A stretch of 64,000 nt of DNA from Epithemia pelagica (taxonomy: Eukaryota; Bacillariophyta; Bacillariophyceae; Surirellales; Surirellaceae), in assembly GCA_946965045.2 (NCBI GenBank), contig OX337229.1, forward strand, positions 3,286,001 through 3,350,000, read 5' to 3'. The notes beneath the pieces are model-generated. The model worked only from the letters and a program-made list of their open reading frames with translations, was not told the origin of the DNA and searched no databases. Shown here piece by piece: positions 1 to 11,374 of this stretch. The number at the start of each line of letters is the position of its first letter. The first letter of the stretch is position 1. The position numbers and the translations under genes are program-made.

Positions 1-3000
1 TCAATCGGTTCATCAGGTTTTACATTTGGGGCAGCTCCTTCCAAAAGTGCAGAGACGTCATCGATTGGATCTTCTGGGTTCACGTTTGGAGGAACCGCCC
101 CTTCATTTGGTACTAATGCTTCATCGGTTGGAGCATCTGGATTCACATTTGGTTCAAACGTACCAAGTATATCAAGTGGAGCTAAGGTGATTGGATCCTC
201 TGGGTTCACTTTTGGCTCGTCTAATGTCTCGACTGTTGGCGCAGAATCATCATCGGGGTCCACTCCGGCTTCCGTAGCCACGAAAACATCATCGTCCTCG
301 GCTTACCCCCCGACACCTTCAAAGGCCCCGACGGCTTTTGGTGCAGGGTGCACCACTGGTATTGGAGCTTCTGTTTCGTCGACCTCTCCCAAAGTATCCG
401 CAACGACCGGGTATCCTCCGACTCCGTCAAAGGCACCTGCAAAGTTTGGAGCCGGATCTATTGCGACTGCTGTACCCATCAAAGTGTCTTCATCCTCAGC
501 TTATCCCCCTATGCCTGCAAAGGCTCCGAAACCTTGCGCTACCGGATCCACTTCGGCTTCTGCAGCCACGAAAACATCATCGTCCTCGGCTTACCCCCCG
601 ACACCTTCAAAGGCCCCGACAGTTTTTGGTGCAGGATCCACCACTGGTATTGGAGCCTCTGTTTTGTCGACCTCTCCCAAAGTATCCGCAACGACCGGGT
701 ATCCTCCGACTCCGTCAAAGGCACCTACAAAGTTTGGAACCGGATCTACTGCGACTGCTGTACCCATCAAAGTGTCTTTATCCTCAGCTTATCCCCCTAT
801 GCCTGCAAAGGCTCCGAAACCTTTCTCTACCGGATCCACTTCGGCTTCGGCAGCCACGAAAACATCATCTTCCTCGGCTTACCCCCCGACACCTTCAAAG
901 GCCCCGACAGTTTTTGGTGCAGGATCCACCACTGGTATTGTAGCCTCTGTTTTGTCGACCTCTCCCAAAGTATCCGCAACGACCGGGTATCCTCCGACTC
1001 CGTCAAAGGCACCTACAAAGTTTGAAGCCGGATCCACTGCAACTACTGTGCCCATCAAAGTGTCTTCATCCTCAGCTTATCCCCCTATGCCTGCAAAGGC
1101 TCCGAAAGCTTTCGGTACGGGATCCACTGCGGATTCCGCGGCGACGAAATCATCGACATCTCCAGCTTATCCCCCCACACCGTCGAACGCGCCTTCGCCT
1201 TTCGGTGCAGGAGCAACAGCGAGTTCTTCGACTAAAGCATTTTCATCTTCAGCTTATCCTACCTCACCGTCAAAAGCTCTAACGGCTTCCAGTTTCAGTG
1301 GGGGATCCACTGGGGCTGCTGTATCCACAAAAATATCGTCGGCTTCAGCTTATCCACCCCTTCCGACGAAGGCCCCGACCTCTTTCGGTTGGGGATCGGC
1401 ATCAGGATCTACTCCCAGCGCTGTACCTGCGAAAACATCGTCGTCATCGGCTTCTGCTCCCACGAACACATCATCCTCAGTGTATCCCCCCGTACCGACA
1501 AAGTCACCGACACCCTTCGGAACTGGGTCGACTGCGGGTTTCTCATCCACCCAGACATCCTTATCTCCAGCATATCCGCCTGCACCGTTGAAGGCCCCGA
1601 CACCGTTCGGTTCAGGGAATAATGTCAGCGGAGCCACAACCATTAGAGAATCGTCTTCTGTAGGATATCCACCTGCGCCATCTCAGGCTCCGACGCCGTA
1701 CAGTATTCCGAAACCAGCATCTGGTTCGTCCCTCAAGCCCAATCAGTCTTCCGCTGGCTTAACGTCACCAACTCTCTCCAAGGGATACCCTCCTACTCCG
1801 TCAAAGGCTCCGTCGCCATTTGGGAAAGCGACAATCAGCAAGACATCGTCGTCTTCCGGATATCCACCTACTCCAGCAACAGCACCTACACCATTTAGCT
1901 CTACATCATCCAGTTCACATTTGAGCACAACGAGATCACAACGTGCTTCATCGCAGTTGAACTCTTCTCCATCGAGATCCAATGCATTGGGCGACAAAAC
2001 TATACCTGAAACTACTATGAGGTACATCAATATTATCACCCAGATGGAACGGTCGTTGGCATTAGTATACCAGTGCCGTTCTAGTAACAACGATGATCGC
2101 GAAACGGAGGAGCGGATATTGGAAATGTCCAAATGCCGGAGCAGGTTGTTCTCCTCTATTGCCGATGCACAGGCCTTGGTCGTAGAAGTTGGCAAACGGG
2201 TTCCTCAATTTGCTGGATTGAAACCAACAATCGATTCAAGGGTTGAACAAGCTCATGCGATACTAAAGGAACGGAATAGTGACAGCCAAACAGAGCTTTT
2301 TGACTCACAACCTCTGGATATGGAGTCGGAAAAAATACAACGTCATCTTTCGCTGGAAGGAATGCGGTTTCTGCAGAATGAGCGCATTCTTCAGCAACGC
2401 TGTCATGTTTGGAGGGACCTTGTCCACGGCAACGTCAAAGAAATGACAGAGGTTCTTCTGGGAATGCACGAACGAGTCCGACAACTAGAACAAGCATCCA
2501 GAAAAATGAAGAAGGCCGCGTTAGATTTGGACACTTTGTGTGCTTTGCGTCCGCAGTCTCAGTCGCTGCAGCTGGTCCAACGTAACGAGAAGCAGATCAT
2601 GACCAAGGATGAGTCTTGGAAAGCCTGGAGTGAGCTTGATTCATCAAGTTTCCAGTCCATCGTTGCCCCGAGTAGAATGGCGTTCGAGCTAAGACGTGTC
2701 AAGAAAGCGAATGTACCCCCTTCACCGCAACTGAAATCGAGACAAGTGAAGAATCCCATTAGATCTAGCTCTCGCTCTCACGAGGGACCATCTGAAGCAC
2801 AAGATCAAAACTTATCTCCATTCTCACCGTCTCAGTCCGTGACGCCACGCGGCGCATGGGACAAGGCTTCCACAGCGGACCAAAGTCGAGCGAAGCGCAT
2901 GGTCTTCACAAGTCCCAGGGAATTGCGTGAGACCTCTTTGGGAACTGAAGCCCCGACAGTGCTCAGAGCATATGGTACCAGTCTCGAAAGTATTCAAGGG

Positions 3001-4681
3001 TCGCAGCAAAGAGAGGATCCTGTTGTAAACAAAGCCTTTCAACCCTCAGATGATAGGTATACCGAGTCGAGACATGAAAGAAACGTGCTGAGTTCTCAAA
3101 AGGAGTCTGAATTAGCTGAACTCTCAACTTCTTCTGCGAGTCCAGGCCGTATTCTTGAAAGACAAGATGGTAACTCCACCATGACAAACAGAGCAAAGAG
3201 ACTTTCACCAGGTCAGCTGGAGAAAGACAGTTCGTATACAAACAACACAAAGAGTACAGCGAGTGGGTTGGATGGAATGGCGGGACTGGGCCTTTCTTTG
3301 TCCAGTGAAGGCAAACGTGGTGACAGAGAAAATGAAGGATCACCAGGACTTTTGGGGGTTTCGCTTATCAGTCCGAAACAAACGACCAGCGAAGATCAAG
3401 AAAATTCCCCGGAGACTCCAGATTATCATACTATCCTCACCCAGTTTTACGAGAAGCACAACCCCTCGAAGTTGAACTCTGTAGCAGCTACTCTGAAGAA
3501 GTATCAGGTACGTTATGTGATGATTAAGATTGTGTTGATTTTCCGACGTCTCAACTTTGGTCTTACAGGGGCGAGAGCGGGATATGTTTGCGAAGCTCGC
3601 TCAGAAATATGGTACGTCCTGCTCTTAAACCCTTTGATGGCATACGGCAACTTGCTTACTTTTACTTTCTACGCAGCTGTGGCGAGTCCTCTGGATAATT
3701 TACATGATCCGGGGAGGAAAGGCGTCGGAGCTGCCTCCCCAAAGCCTCCAATCGTCACTTCAAATCCTAGCCTATCGACAATTGCAAAGCCCATCCAGGT
3801 CCCATCTCCTTTCGCTTCTCAGAAAGACGATCAGTCATCAGCTCCAGTATTTGGGACGGCTCCTGTGCAAACCTCCCAACCAAGTTTTGGGGCAAAAGCA
3901 ACAAGCCAACAGTCGGGCGGCTTCTCATTCGGTAGTTCCACTTCTGCGCCCACTCCTTTCACCCAACCTCTGTCATCACCGGCTCCTTGGACGCCCCCCT
4001 CAGCCAATGGAGGATCACCGAGAGAAATGCTCACAAAGTTCTACGAACAGCGGAATCCATCCAAATTGGGTGAGGTCGACAAAGTGCTTGCAAAGTACGC
4101 AGGAAAGGTACGTTTGCCCCATTTTTCGCCCCACTCAATTTTCTTGCAGTGCCATTGCCCTCTGACGTTTATTGGTATCCATGGAATTGCAGGAGGAACA
4201 GCTATTCCGAAATCTTGCGAAGAAATACAACCTTGATCCATCCTTCTTTGGACTACATGCCGGAGCTGGGACCCCGTCATCCTTCCCTTCTCCCGCACCT
4301 TCATTTGGTGCACCCAGTGGTTTCGGACAGCCGTCGGTTCTGGGAGGTGGACCTTCGCCTGCACCCTCTAATATATTTCCGGGTGGAGGACAACCCACAA
4401 CTTCCCTGGGAGGATTCGGACAACCCTCCGTTCTTGGAGGTGGCCCAAGCATCGGATCGCCCAGTCCATTCGGTTCACCAGCTGCTACTCCAGGATTCAC
4501 TAACCCATCTTCTGGAGGCGGGTTTCGAGCAACGACCAGCGCATCTGGTGGTGCGTCCAGCTTTGGTTCGTTAGCTCAAAGTGCATCTCCTGGTGGCTTT
4601 GGCTCCTTGGCATCAAATTCATCGTTTGGGCAACCTTCTGCAGCCGGATTCGGCTCGTCTTTCGGTGGCCCTCGCCGCTGA
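1..4681 (+). CDS. FG-repeat nucleoporin, NUP214-like (5' end outside window)
   Basis: The reading frame is open from base 1, so the N-terminus lies left of the window. Four exons are visible: 1-3507, 3569-3611, 3677-4107 and 4193-4681, with GT-AG introns 3508-3568, 3612-3676 and 4108-4192. The first part is SGFTFG-type FG repeats, then a long array of 'YPPTPSKAP..FG' units, a helical probably coiled-coil segment (about 2000-2650), a Ser-rich linker, and a C-terminal FG tail ending GGPRR. Near the C-terminus a ~38-residue motif (FY..HNPSKL...V...L.KY.G.E..F..LA.KY) occurs twice, each copy interrupted by an intron. FG repeats plus a coiled coil fit the cytoplasmic-face nucleoporin NUP214/Nup159, which binds transport receptors and the mRNA export helicase. 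The beta-propeller expected at the N-terminus would be off-window, so the assignment is inference. Confidence 0.7.
277..1140 (+). repeat. 288-bp tandem repeat, three copies, inside the nucleoporin
   Basis: Three near-identical 288-bp copies start at 277, 565 and 853. Each encodes 96 residues made of three related ~32-residue FG-type units with the core YPP(T/M)P.KAP..F. Less similar units continue to about 1920. This is a nested repeat: a 32-residue unit amplified, then a three-unit block amplified in frame. Confidence 0.9.
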
Positions 4682-5012
4682 AGAAGACCCGTAAATTCAA
4701 CCAGATGACATCAATTCATATAAAGAGAAGAAATCTACTGTACTCAATTAGCGGCGGCAACTGATTGTTCGGGATCACTTTAGCTTTCCACTAGTCGTCC
4801 CTCTTGCAGTCGTCTTTTTATTCAATTTTCACGTGCAAATAACAGAGTAGACACCACGGTTATAATCTATTATCGTGACGGACCTCCCAATCTTTTCAGT
4901 AATTCAATCATCCCCGCTCTCATTTGATCACAGATTCGGTTCGAACTATGTTGATGTTTGTCCTGCTTCATCCGCTCCTTCAAACACGCAAGCTTCAATT
5001 GAACACCTTAGG
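4682..5012. other. Convergent intergenic region, no gene seen
   Basis: These 331 bases lie between the stop codons of the NUP214-like gene (+) and the ERCC6L2-like gene (-). The sequence is AT-rich and should hold both 3' UTRs. No RNA gene or conserved coding sequence was recognised. Confidence 0.6.
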
Positions 5013-8000
5013 TCACATTGGTTTCTTTTTCTTCTTTTTCTTCCGAAACCCACCTGGCAACGCCAAATCACAAACCGAGAAGGTCGTTTTCGCATTTGTT
5101 GACAGGTGCGGCTCAATCGTATTGTTTTTGTTCGCTACGGGTCCGTTTCTTCTCGATTTATTCACAGAAGTGCTCAGTAACTTACCTCCATCCTTATTTG
5201 CGCGAGAGAAGGTTGTATCCTGAGAATTCGGTCCCGGCAGCGTTTTCGCAGAGGTGGCCGTTCTTCTGGTAGTATCATTTTGATTTTTATTGTGGGAACT
5301 CAAACATGCTTCGCTCCTGCCGCCTAAGAGGGATGTTTCATCGTTTAGTGATTTCTCATCACATGTAATTTCGCTTTTTTCAGGAAGTAAACCGCAAATA
5401 TCCAGACAAGCCTGACTCTCTCCACCCACCATTTGAGTCTCCGTCGAATGGTGGAGCTTACTCTCCTCATTTAAGGCATCAGTCAGATTGCGGTCTTCTG
5501 CCTTTGTCTGACTCGCCATTTGAATGGCGCTGGTCTCGGCATGAGTCGTGAGATCGTTGGACATTGCCTGGGCCACTGAAAGGAATGAACTCATGTCAAA
5601 AATGGGCTGTTTGAACACATTCGACTCTGTGGCCTCTGGACCATAGTTCATGAACGTCCCTGTCTCATTAAAGCGAAGGAGATTCGTCATACCAAACAGT
5701 TCACCACGCCGGTCCGTATCACCTGCAACTCCACGGAAGATGCGCTTTGATGTATCACGTCCAGATCCTTGATGAGTGAGTGTTTCGTTTTCAAGTTGCG
5801 TCTTGTAAACCTGCCTTAGGTAGCGGAGTTCTTCGATCGTCCCACTGCTAACAAGCCGGAAAACTTTAACGTCGTTGTTCTGGCCAATTCTATAGCTCCG
5901 ATCTTGAGCTTGTTTATCGTAGCTCGGGTTCCACTCAACATCAAATATTATAACCCACGAAGCACTGCGAGTGTGAAAACGGAATATGAGGGAATTGCTT
6001 CAAAAGTCATTGTGCGAGTAAGGGAACACGAACCTTGTGAGATTTAATCCCAGCCCCATCGCTTTCGTCGAAAGCAAGAAAAGAAAGATGTCGGGGTTAG
6101 CTTTAAACTCTTCAGCAATCTCTGAGCGCTTCGCTTGGGGAGTGGCTCCGTCCATGCGTAAAAACGTATAGCCGGTAGTCTGGACAAAAGTCTCGATAAT
6201 GTCAAGCATGCTTGTTGAGGCCGAAAAGAGTAAGACCCTTCCTTCACGACGTTCGATTATCTCCAAGAGCTGCGCAAGAACCTTCATCTTCCCTGTTCAG
6301 ATGAAACGCACTGGCATAGTTAGCAAGAGTAAATCCGTCATCTACTCTGATGGCACCATGCGGTCTTACCAGAGAGAACGAAGTGATCCATCATTATTCC
6401 TTTCTGTCGTATCAAACTGGGCATTTGTAGCTGCTGCAGGACATCAGGAGGTATGAATGCCTTGGCGATTTCATATTCCTTCTGTGCTTGTCGTCTACTT
6501 TGACTTCCTTCCGGCAAAGATTCAGGTGGATGCTGTGGCTGAATCAGCCCGACATGAGTGGACAACTTGAATAGTATATGCATCGTCGGGAATATAATAC
6601 AAAACGGGCATTTCTGGCACGCTTCGTCATTGGGATGTTTTTGCTTCCACAAGACAGCGCGAGGATCGATCTCTGCACTGCCCAAAGCAACTGTTGGTGT
6701 TTTGAAACAGCATTTCGCTCTATTCTTAAGTTCATTTTTATGGTTACGAAAATAGTTGATCTTTTCGTCTCGAGATCGAAGAAGCGCCATATTGCTGAAA
6801 AACTCCTTGTTCACCCCACAACAGCAAGGTGTATGAGCTTGAGCTACCAGCACGAAGTCAGGTTGTTGTAAAACGTGCTTGTAAATAGCCTTCTGCAACG
6901 GCGATGGGTCGCAAAAGACGATTCTTTCATCTTTGCGAGGAAGGTGATCTAAACGACAGCCCGAGGTAAGACAAATAATGTGCGAATCGTAGTTCGACAG
7001 GCGTTTCTTACCTTTAAGTACAGATTCTTTTGTTTTCCGATGATGAATCGCGTCCAACTTTAACTGCAACTCTTCGCTCTTTCGGCGCCCAAGTTCAATT
7101 ACGCTGTCAGTGGCGTCTTTGGTTCTGTTCCATTTTTTGAAGCATTAAGGATTTTCAACGATTGATAAGGTAAAAGTCCACACCCAGTAAACACTGTAAC
7201 TTACCTCGCCCATTTGATCGGTTTCGCAGTGCTTTCTTGAAAAGCACTCCAGTTCCCAAGAAGTGATGGAGCAACAATGTCGACGAGATTCCAGAGCTCA
7301 TAGTGATCATTCTGCATAAGTGTTCCCGTCAGTCCAATGATGCAGGTCCTGCGTGAGTCCCGGAGTTTGCGTATGTGTTTTGAACGTATTGCAGTTTCGT
7401 TCTTAAATAGATGGTATTCATCAATCACCACAAGCTTCCAGGGTACTTCTAGGAATCTCTGAAAGGACAGAAACAGTACGACAGTGCGGGTGAGGCAGAC
7501 TCCAAATCTCAATGTCTCTCGGTTGTGGATTTGTACATACATTGAAGTGCTCATTACTCATAAATATGTTATGGCTGGAAACCATAATCTCAGCCAACCC
7601 GTCCATGACTTTGTCGACTCCTGTGTATCCACTCGCTGAATCATATGATGCTATGGAGAAATGACCCCAGGTGCCAAAATCTGTTTTCCAGTTCACCATG
7701 ACAGAACTTGGAGCCAGAATAAGGATCGGGGCCCACTTGAAGCGTGCGATTGGATCCTCCTGATGTAAGAAGGGGTCCGTGTAAGCTTTTCCACTTTGAA
7801 GCGCTTCATCAAGAGCTTCCTGTTGAAGTCGCTTCCGTGTCGCCACAGCTTTCTCACGCCGTCGAATTTCGAGGAGGTCTTCCATCGTTCCTTTCTTCTG
7901 AAGCAGCGCAGCTACCAGAGATACGGTCTGAATCGTCTTTCCAAGTCCCATATCTCCATGGTGATATCAGCGGAAGGAAAGTGAGGTGAGAAAGAACCAG

Positions 8001-9436
8001 AAAACAAGCGGTTCGAGGAAAGACCACGTACCATGGCCAAGTATAGCACCCCTCGTAGTGGTGATGGCATTGAACATGAATTCAATTCCCTCACGCTGGT
8101 ACGGCGGGAGATATCTTGAAATGGAAGCAGGAACTTTGTAGTTTGCGTGTTCGCTTTCTTCACTCGAAAGAACCAGTGGCTCCAGATCAAAAGGGCCAAA
8201 CTTTGGCGTTTCAAATTCAGGTTTCAGCTGAGAGGGGTCAATTTCACTTTCTGGCTCGTCCATCAATGTTCTTTCAGCCGAGAAAGACTTTTCTAAACCT
8301 CCAGATCCATCCAACTGAGCCACTTTCTTTCTTCTTTTCTTTGGTTTCTTCTCTTTCGCTTGTGACCGGCTTTCACGCTGCAAGTCTTGTCCTTCGTCTT
8401 GATCATCTGGATCCTCCCATAGGTGGTCCACAACAGCTTTTTCGGTTGTCGCTATCACAGGGTGGTCAATACTGGAACACTTTTGATCTTCTTTCATGAG
8501 CGTCAACGGGTTTCGTGGTAACCTGCGTGACTTGTTACTGCTTGTTTTCGAGTCGGGAGTTGGTCGCTCTGACAATTGTTCGTTGTCAGCGGAATCTCGA
8601 TCCAATTCACTGATTATATCACTACCAGGTTTTCGGACGTTGCCTCGCGAAGATTTCGCATGAGTGTCGTCCACAGCCTTGTCCGTCGACAACATCTCCA
8701 GTGATGACGGTGGCTCGGGTTTTCCCGAAGAATGGTGGATTGAGGATTCAGCTTGGTCACCACTGCTGCTACCAGTATTTGTTTGCTCAGCACCCACCGG
8801 CTTCTCCTTTAATGCTGCCCACTGCATAATGTCAAAACTTCCATCCGATGAAGAAGACGAATCTGAGCGAGCACGTCGGAGCCGTTTTCGTCTAGACGCC
8901 GGAACTGCCGCCTTGTCATTGGAAAGAATACCAGTTGTCTGATTGGTTGTTGTGGTATCTTGAGAGAACGAGACAGACGACTGTGGTGAAGTGAGCGAAT
9001 TTGGTAGAATATGTCCAATCTTTCCATCAGTGGTTCGAAGAGCGTTGTTCGACGCAAAGGGTGGGAAGCTAGGCAACGATCGATTGGATGGCTTTCCCTC
9101 GATCGGATGCTGCTCTCGTTGTTGTGGCGGCAATGGCAACTTTGTCAAATAGTCTCTTGCCTTATCTTCTCCAGAATTTGGAGCTTTTCGTCTTGATACA
9201 GCCGATGCAGTTGCAGATGTGGTCGACAACCAACCTGTCGATCCGGGTTTCGTCTGGGGGACAGCTGGACCATCATTACTTGTGCCTCCTTCTTCTTTGT
9301 CATCGATAGTGAATTCCGTCGCCTTGGCTGGAGCCTCATACTCTTCTTGTTGTTTTAGAAGCTGTTGCCGTCGCTCCTCATTCTTTTTTTGTTGTTCTCG
9401 TCGTCGTTTACGACGGCGTTCTTCCAAGCTAAGCAT
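5013..9436 (-). CDS. SNF2-family DNA translocase, ERCC6L2-like
   Basis: Six exons give about 1345 aa: 9436-8032, 7953-7541, 7458-7205, 7124-6370, 6292-6034 and 5964-5013, with GT-AG introns of 69-82 nt. The N-terminal ~440 residues are a basic coiled start ([15 protein letters not shown]) and low-complexity acidic/Ser-rich sequence. The helicase follows: [10 protein letters not shown], Walker A as HDMGLGKT near residue 470, motif II as DEYH near 616, LTGTLMQN, then the second lobe ([27 protein letters not shown]). The insert after '[22 protein letters not shown]' with its HTPCCCG cluster, and the [12 protein letters not shown] segment near the C-terminus, match what I know of ERCC6L2 (Hebo) rather than CSB or RAD54. 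ERCC6L2 acts in DNA-break repair and transcription-linked genome maintenance. The protein ends in a run of lysines, possibly an NLS. Confidence 0.82.
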
Positions 9437-9626
9437 GATGATAATGATCTTGCATCAAAAAATGAAAATCGCGATGTTGACGAGTTGACGAGTTGACTTT
9501 TTTTGACACATTTGCGTTATCGACGGATTGACAACTTTTAAAACATCATTCCAAGTAACTCCTCTCCTCTCATCACCAATTGGCACGACTGGACGCAAAC
9601 GTAAATTTCATTTGATATTGTATCAC

Positions 9627-9630
9627 AAAA
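9627..9630 (-). terminator. Pol III terminator of tRNA-Val
   Basis: On the minus strand a TTTT run lies five bases after the tRNA 3' end (AAAA on the plus strand). A run of four T residues is the minimal RNA polymerase III stop. Confidence 0.6.
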
Positions 9631-9634
9631 TATG

Positions 9635-9708
9635 TACACGAGCCGGGAGTCGAACCCGGGACCTACCGCGTGTGAAGCGGTCGTCATAACCAACTAGACC
9701 ACCCATGC
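9635..9708 (-). tRNA. tRNA-Val (anticodon CAC)
   Basis: A 74-nt cloverleaf can be folded on the minus strand. The acceptor stem GCATGGG/CTCGTGT includes three G-U pairs. The D arm contains TAGTTGGTTA. The anticodon stem ACCGC/GCGGT encloses the loop TTCACAC, giving anticodon CAC. A perfect T stem CCGGG/CCCGG surrounds TTCGACT, and the discriminator base is A. No intron is present and CCA is not encoded, as usual for a nuclear tRNA gene. It sits between the divergent starts of the ERCC6L2-like and MidA-like genes. Confidence 0.95.
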
Positions 9709-9839
9709 GTGTCTCCAGCGACATTTTTTTGTTTTTATACTAATAGAGATTACTCTTACAAATGAAGTGATGAGATCTTTACGTGATGTTCCGATGAACA
9801 GTGAACAGTGAATCCGGGTGGGAGGGAGAAGGAAATGCA

Positions 9840-11339
9840 ATGTTGTTGCGAAAGTTTATTGGTCAACGATTGGCATCATATTATGCCCAGTCCGCCGATG
9901 CTGTCGTAAGTTCCTCACCTTCATCATCCCCCATTCCATTCCGTCGACTCTTGGATGAATGGCAGTGGAAGAATCTGTTGCGCAAACTATATCGTGAACA
10001 AAAGGGTCAATGGTTCACTCCGGTGGAGCTCTTCAAACCATACTATTCCAACGCTGTGGCAAACTTTATTGTCGCTCACTCTAAAAATCTTTCGTCCAGC
10101 GAGAGCGACTCTTTTCTGGATGGTGTAGTAGGCGGCGTGGACAAGGAGGGTTCCATCGGCACATTGGACAACAAAGTCGATGACCACATTCAGGATGATG
10201 ATGATGATGACAGAGTTATCGAAATTGTGGAGTTTGGTGGCGGTCGTGGCACGAATGCATTGTGTATATTGAATCATTTGAAACAAGAGGAACCTTCTCT
10301 GTACAAACGTGTGCAGTACTATATCTTGGATTCATCGCCGACCTTGCACCAGATGCAACAGGAAAGATTACAGGCCACGGATCATGCGGATAGAATCACT
10401 TGTGTTCAAAAGGACTTGACCCAGGTCGCCGAAGGACAGTGTGATCTCCTACCACCAATTTTGAGTTTGGACAGTGATGACGATCCTCTGACCTTTGTCA
10501 TTGCGCTTGAGGTCTTTGATAATCTTCCTCATGATAAAATACGGTGTATGGGAGGGGAGGGACTGGGTGAAACAGACCACTCGATGGAACAACGACAACA
10601 GTGCAGCGTAGTGCAGTCCGCAATACAGTCTTCTACCAATACACACCACACCACAACAGCATCGACATCCTCAAATGTCATGTGGGATGAACGCTTTGAA
10701 CCCATGACCGATCCACTCCTTTCGCGAATGGTGAAATTGGCCCCAGCCGGGTCCATTCACCCAAATTCCGTCACCTGGATTCCCACTGTTGCGCTTTCCT
10801 TATTGAATCAACTTCCCAAAGTCAGACCCAATGTTCAGTTGCTGGTGGCCGATTTTGATTGGTTCCCCGTTGCCAGTCATCTTCAATCGTCGTCTTCCCT
10901 GACGAGTCTACCCCCACCACCACAACGACGGTCCCTCATGGGCCGACAAGAACCCTTGATCAAGTCCATGGAGGACTCTGAAGAGGACGGAGTCTTGTAC
11001 GAATGCTATCTAACGGCTCCACCACTCTGTGACATTTTGTTTCCAACCGACTTTGGTTTTGTGGCTCGATTCTTGCAACGGTCGTGGCGGAAATGGAGCC
11101 GCAAAATACGAGTTCAAAAACAGGCTGACTTTTTGTGGCAATACGGCCCCAAGGAAGTCAGGGCAACGCAAAGTTGGCTGACAGGCTACAGTCCCATGAT
11201 GGATGACTACAGCAATACATCCGTTCTAACAGCCACAATTCGTGGTCACGAGCCAACAAATCAATCTGGAGGAAGCAATTGGTCACAAAGTGCAGCAGAC
11301 TTTCTAAGGAGGTTTTCGTTCAGTAAAAGAGATAAATAG
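9840..11339 (+). CDS. SAM-dependent methyltransferase, MidA/NDUFAF7-like
   Basis: A single-exon 499-aa protein starting MLLRKFIGQRL, the first in-frame ATG; a five-codon upstream ORF at 9794-9811 precedes it. The SAM-binding motif I is VEFGGGRGTNA. A later ALEVFDNLPHDKI matches the position of the NE.FDALP motif of the MidA/NDUFAF7 (DUF185) family, and N-terminal WFTP.ELF.PYY is typical of it. NDUFAF7 dimethylates an arginine of a complex I subunit in mitochondria. Here the first motif is GGGRG rather than the common GPGRG, and a long acidic insert (IQDDDDDDR) sits before it. Mitochondrial location is inference; the N-terminus is basic and amphipathic but not decisive. Confidence 0.72.
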   Translation: MLLRKFIGQRLASYYAQSADAVVSSSPSSSPIPFRRLLDEWQWKNLLRKLYREQKGQWFTPVELFKPYYSNAVANFIVAHSKNLSSSESDSFLDGVVGGVDKEGSIGTLDNKVDDHIQDDDDDDRVIEIVEFGGGRGTNALCILNHLKQEEPSLYKRVQYYILDSSPTLHQMQQERLQATDHADRITCVQKDLTQVAEGQCDLLPPILSLDSDDDPLTFVIALEVFDNLPHDKIRCMGGEGLGETDHSMEQRQQCSVVQSAIQSSTNTHHTTTASTSSNVMWDERFEPMTDPLLSRMVKLAPAGSIHPNSVTWIPTVALSLLNQLPKVRPNVQLLVADFDWFPVASHLQSSSSLTSLPPPPQRRSLMGRQEPLIKSMEDSEEDGVLYECYLTAPPLCDILFPTDFGFVARFLQRSWRKWSRKIRVQKQADFLWQYGPKEVRATQSWLTGYSPMMDDYSNTSVLTATIRGHEPTNQSGGSNWSQSAADFLRRFSFSKRDK

Positions 11340-11374
11340 TGAGAATGACAAAAGGAAATTTTATCGCTATCTCT

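Noticed and set aside
338-1025. Alternative-frame repeat ORFs of about 200 codons over the 288-bp repeats
   Set aside because: The 288-bp period is a multiple of three, so every frame without a stop in one copy stays open in all; only the FG frame continues into real domains.
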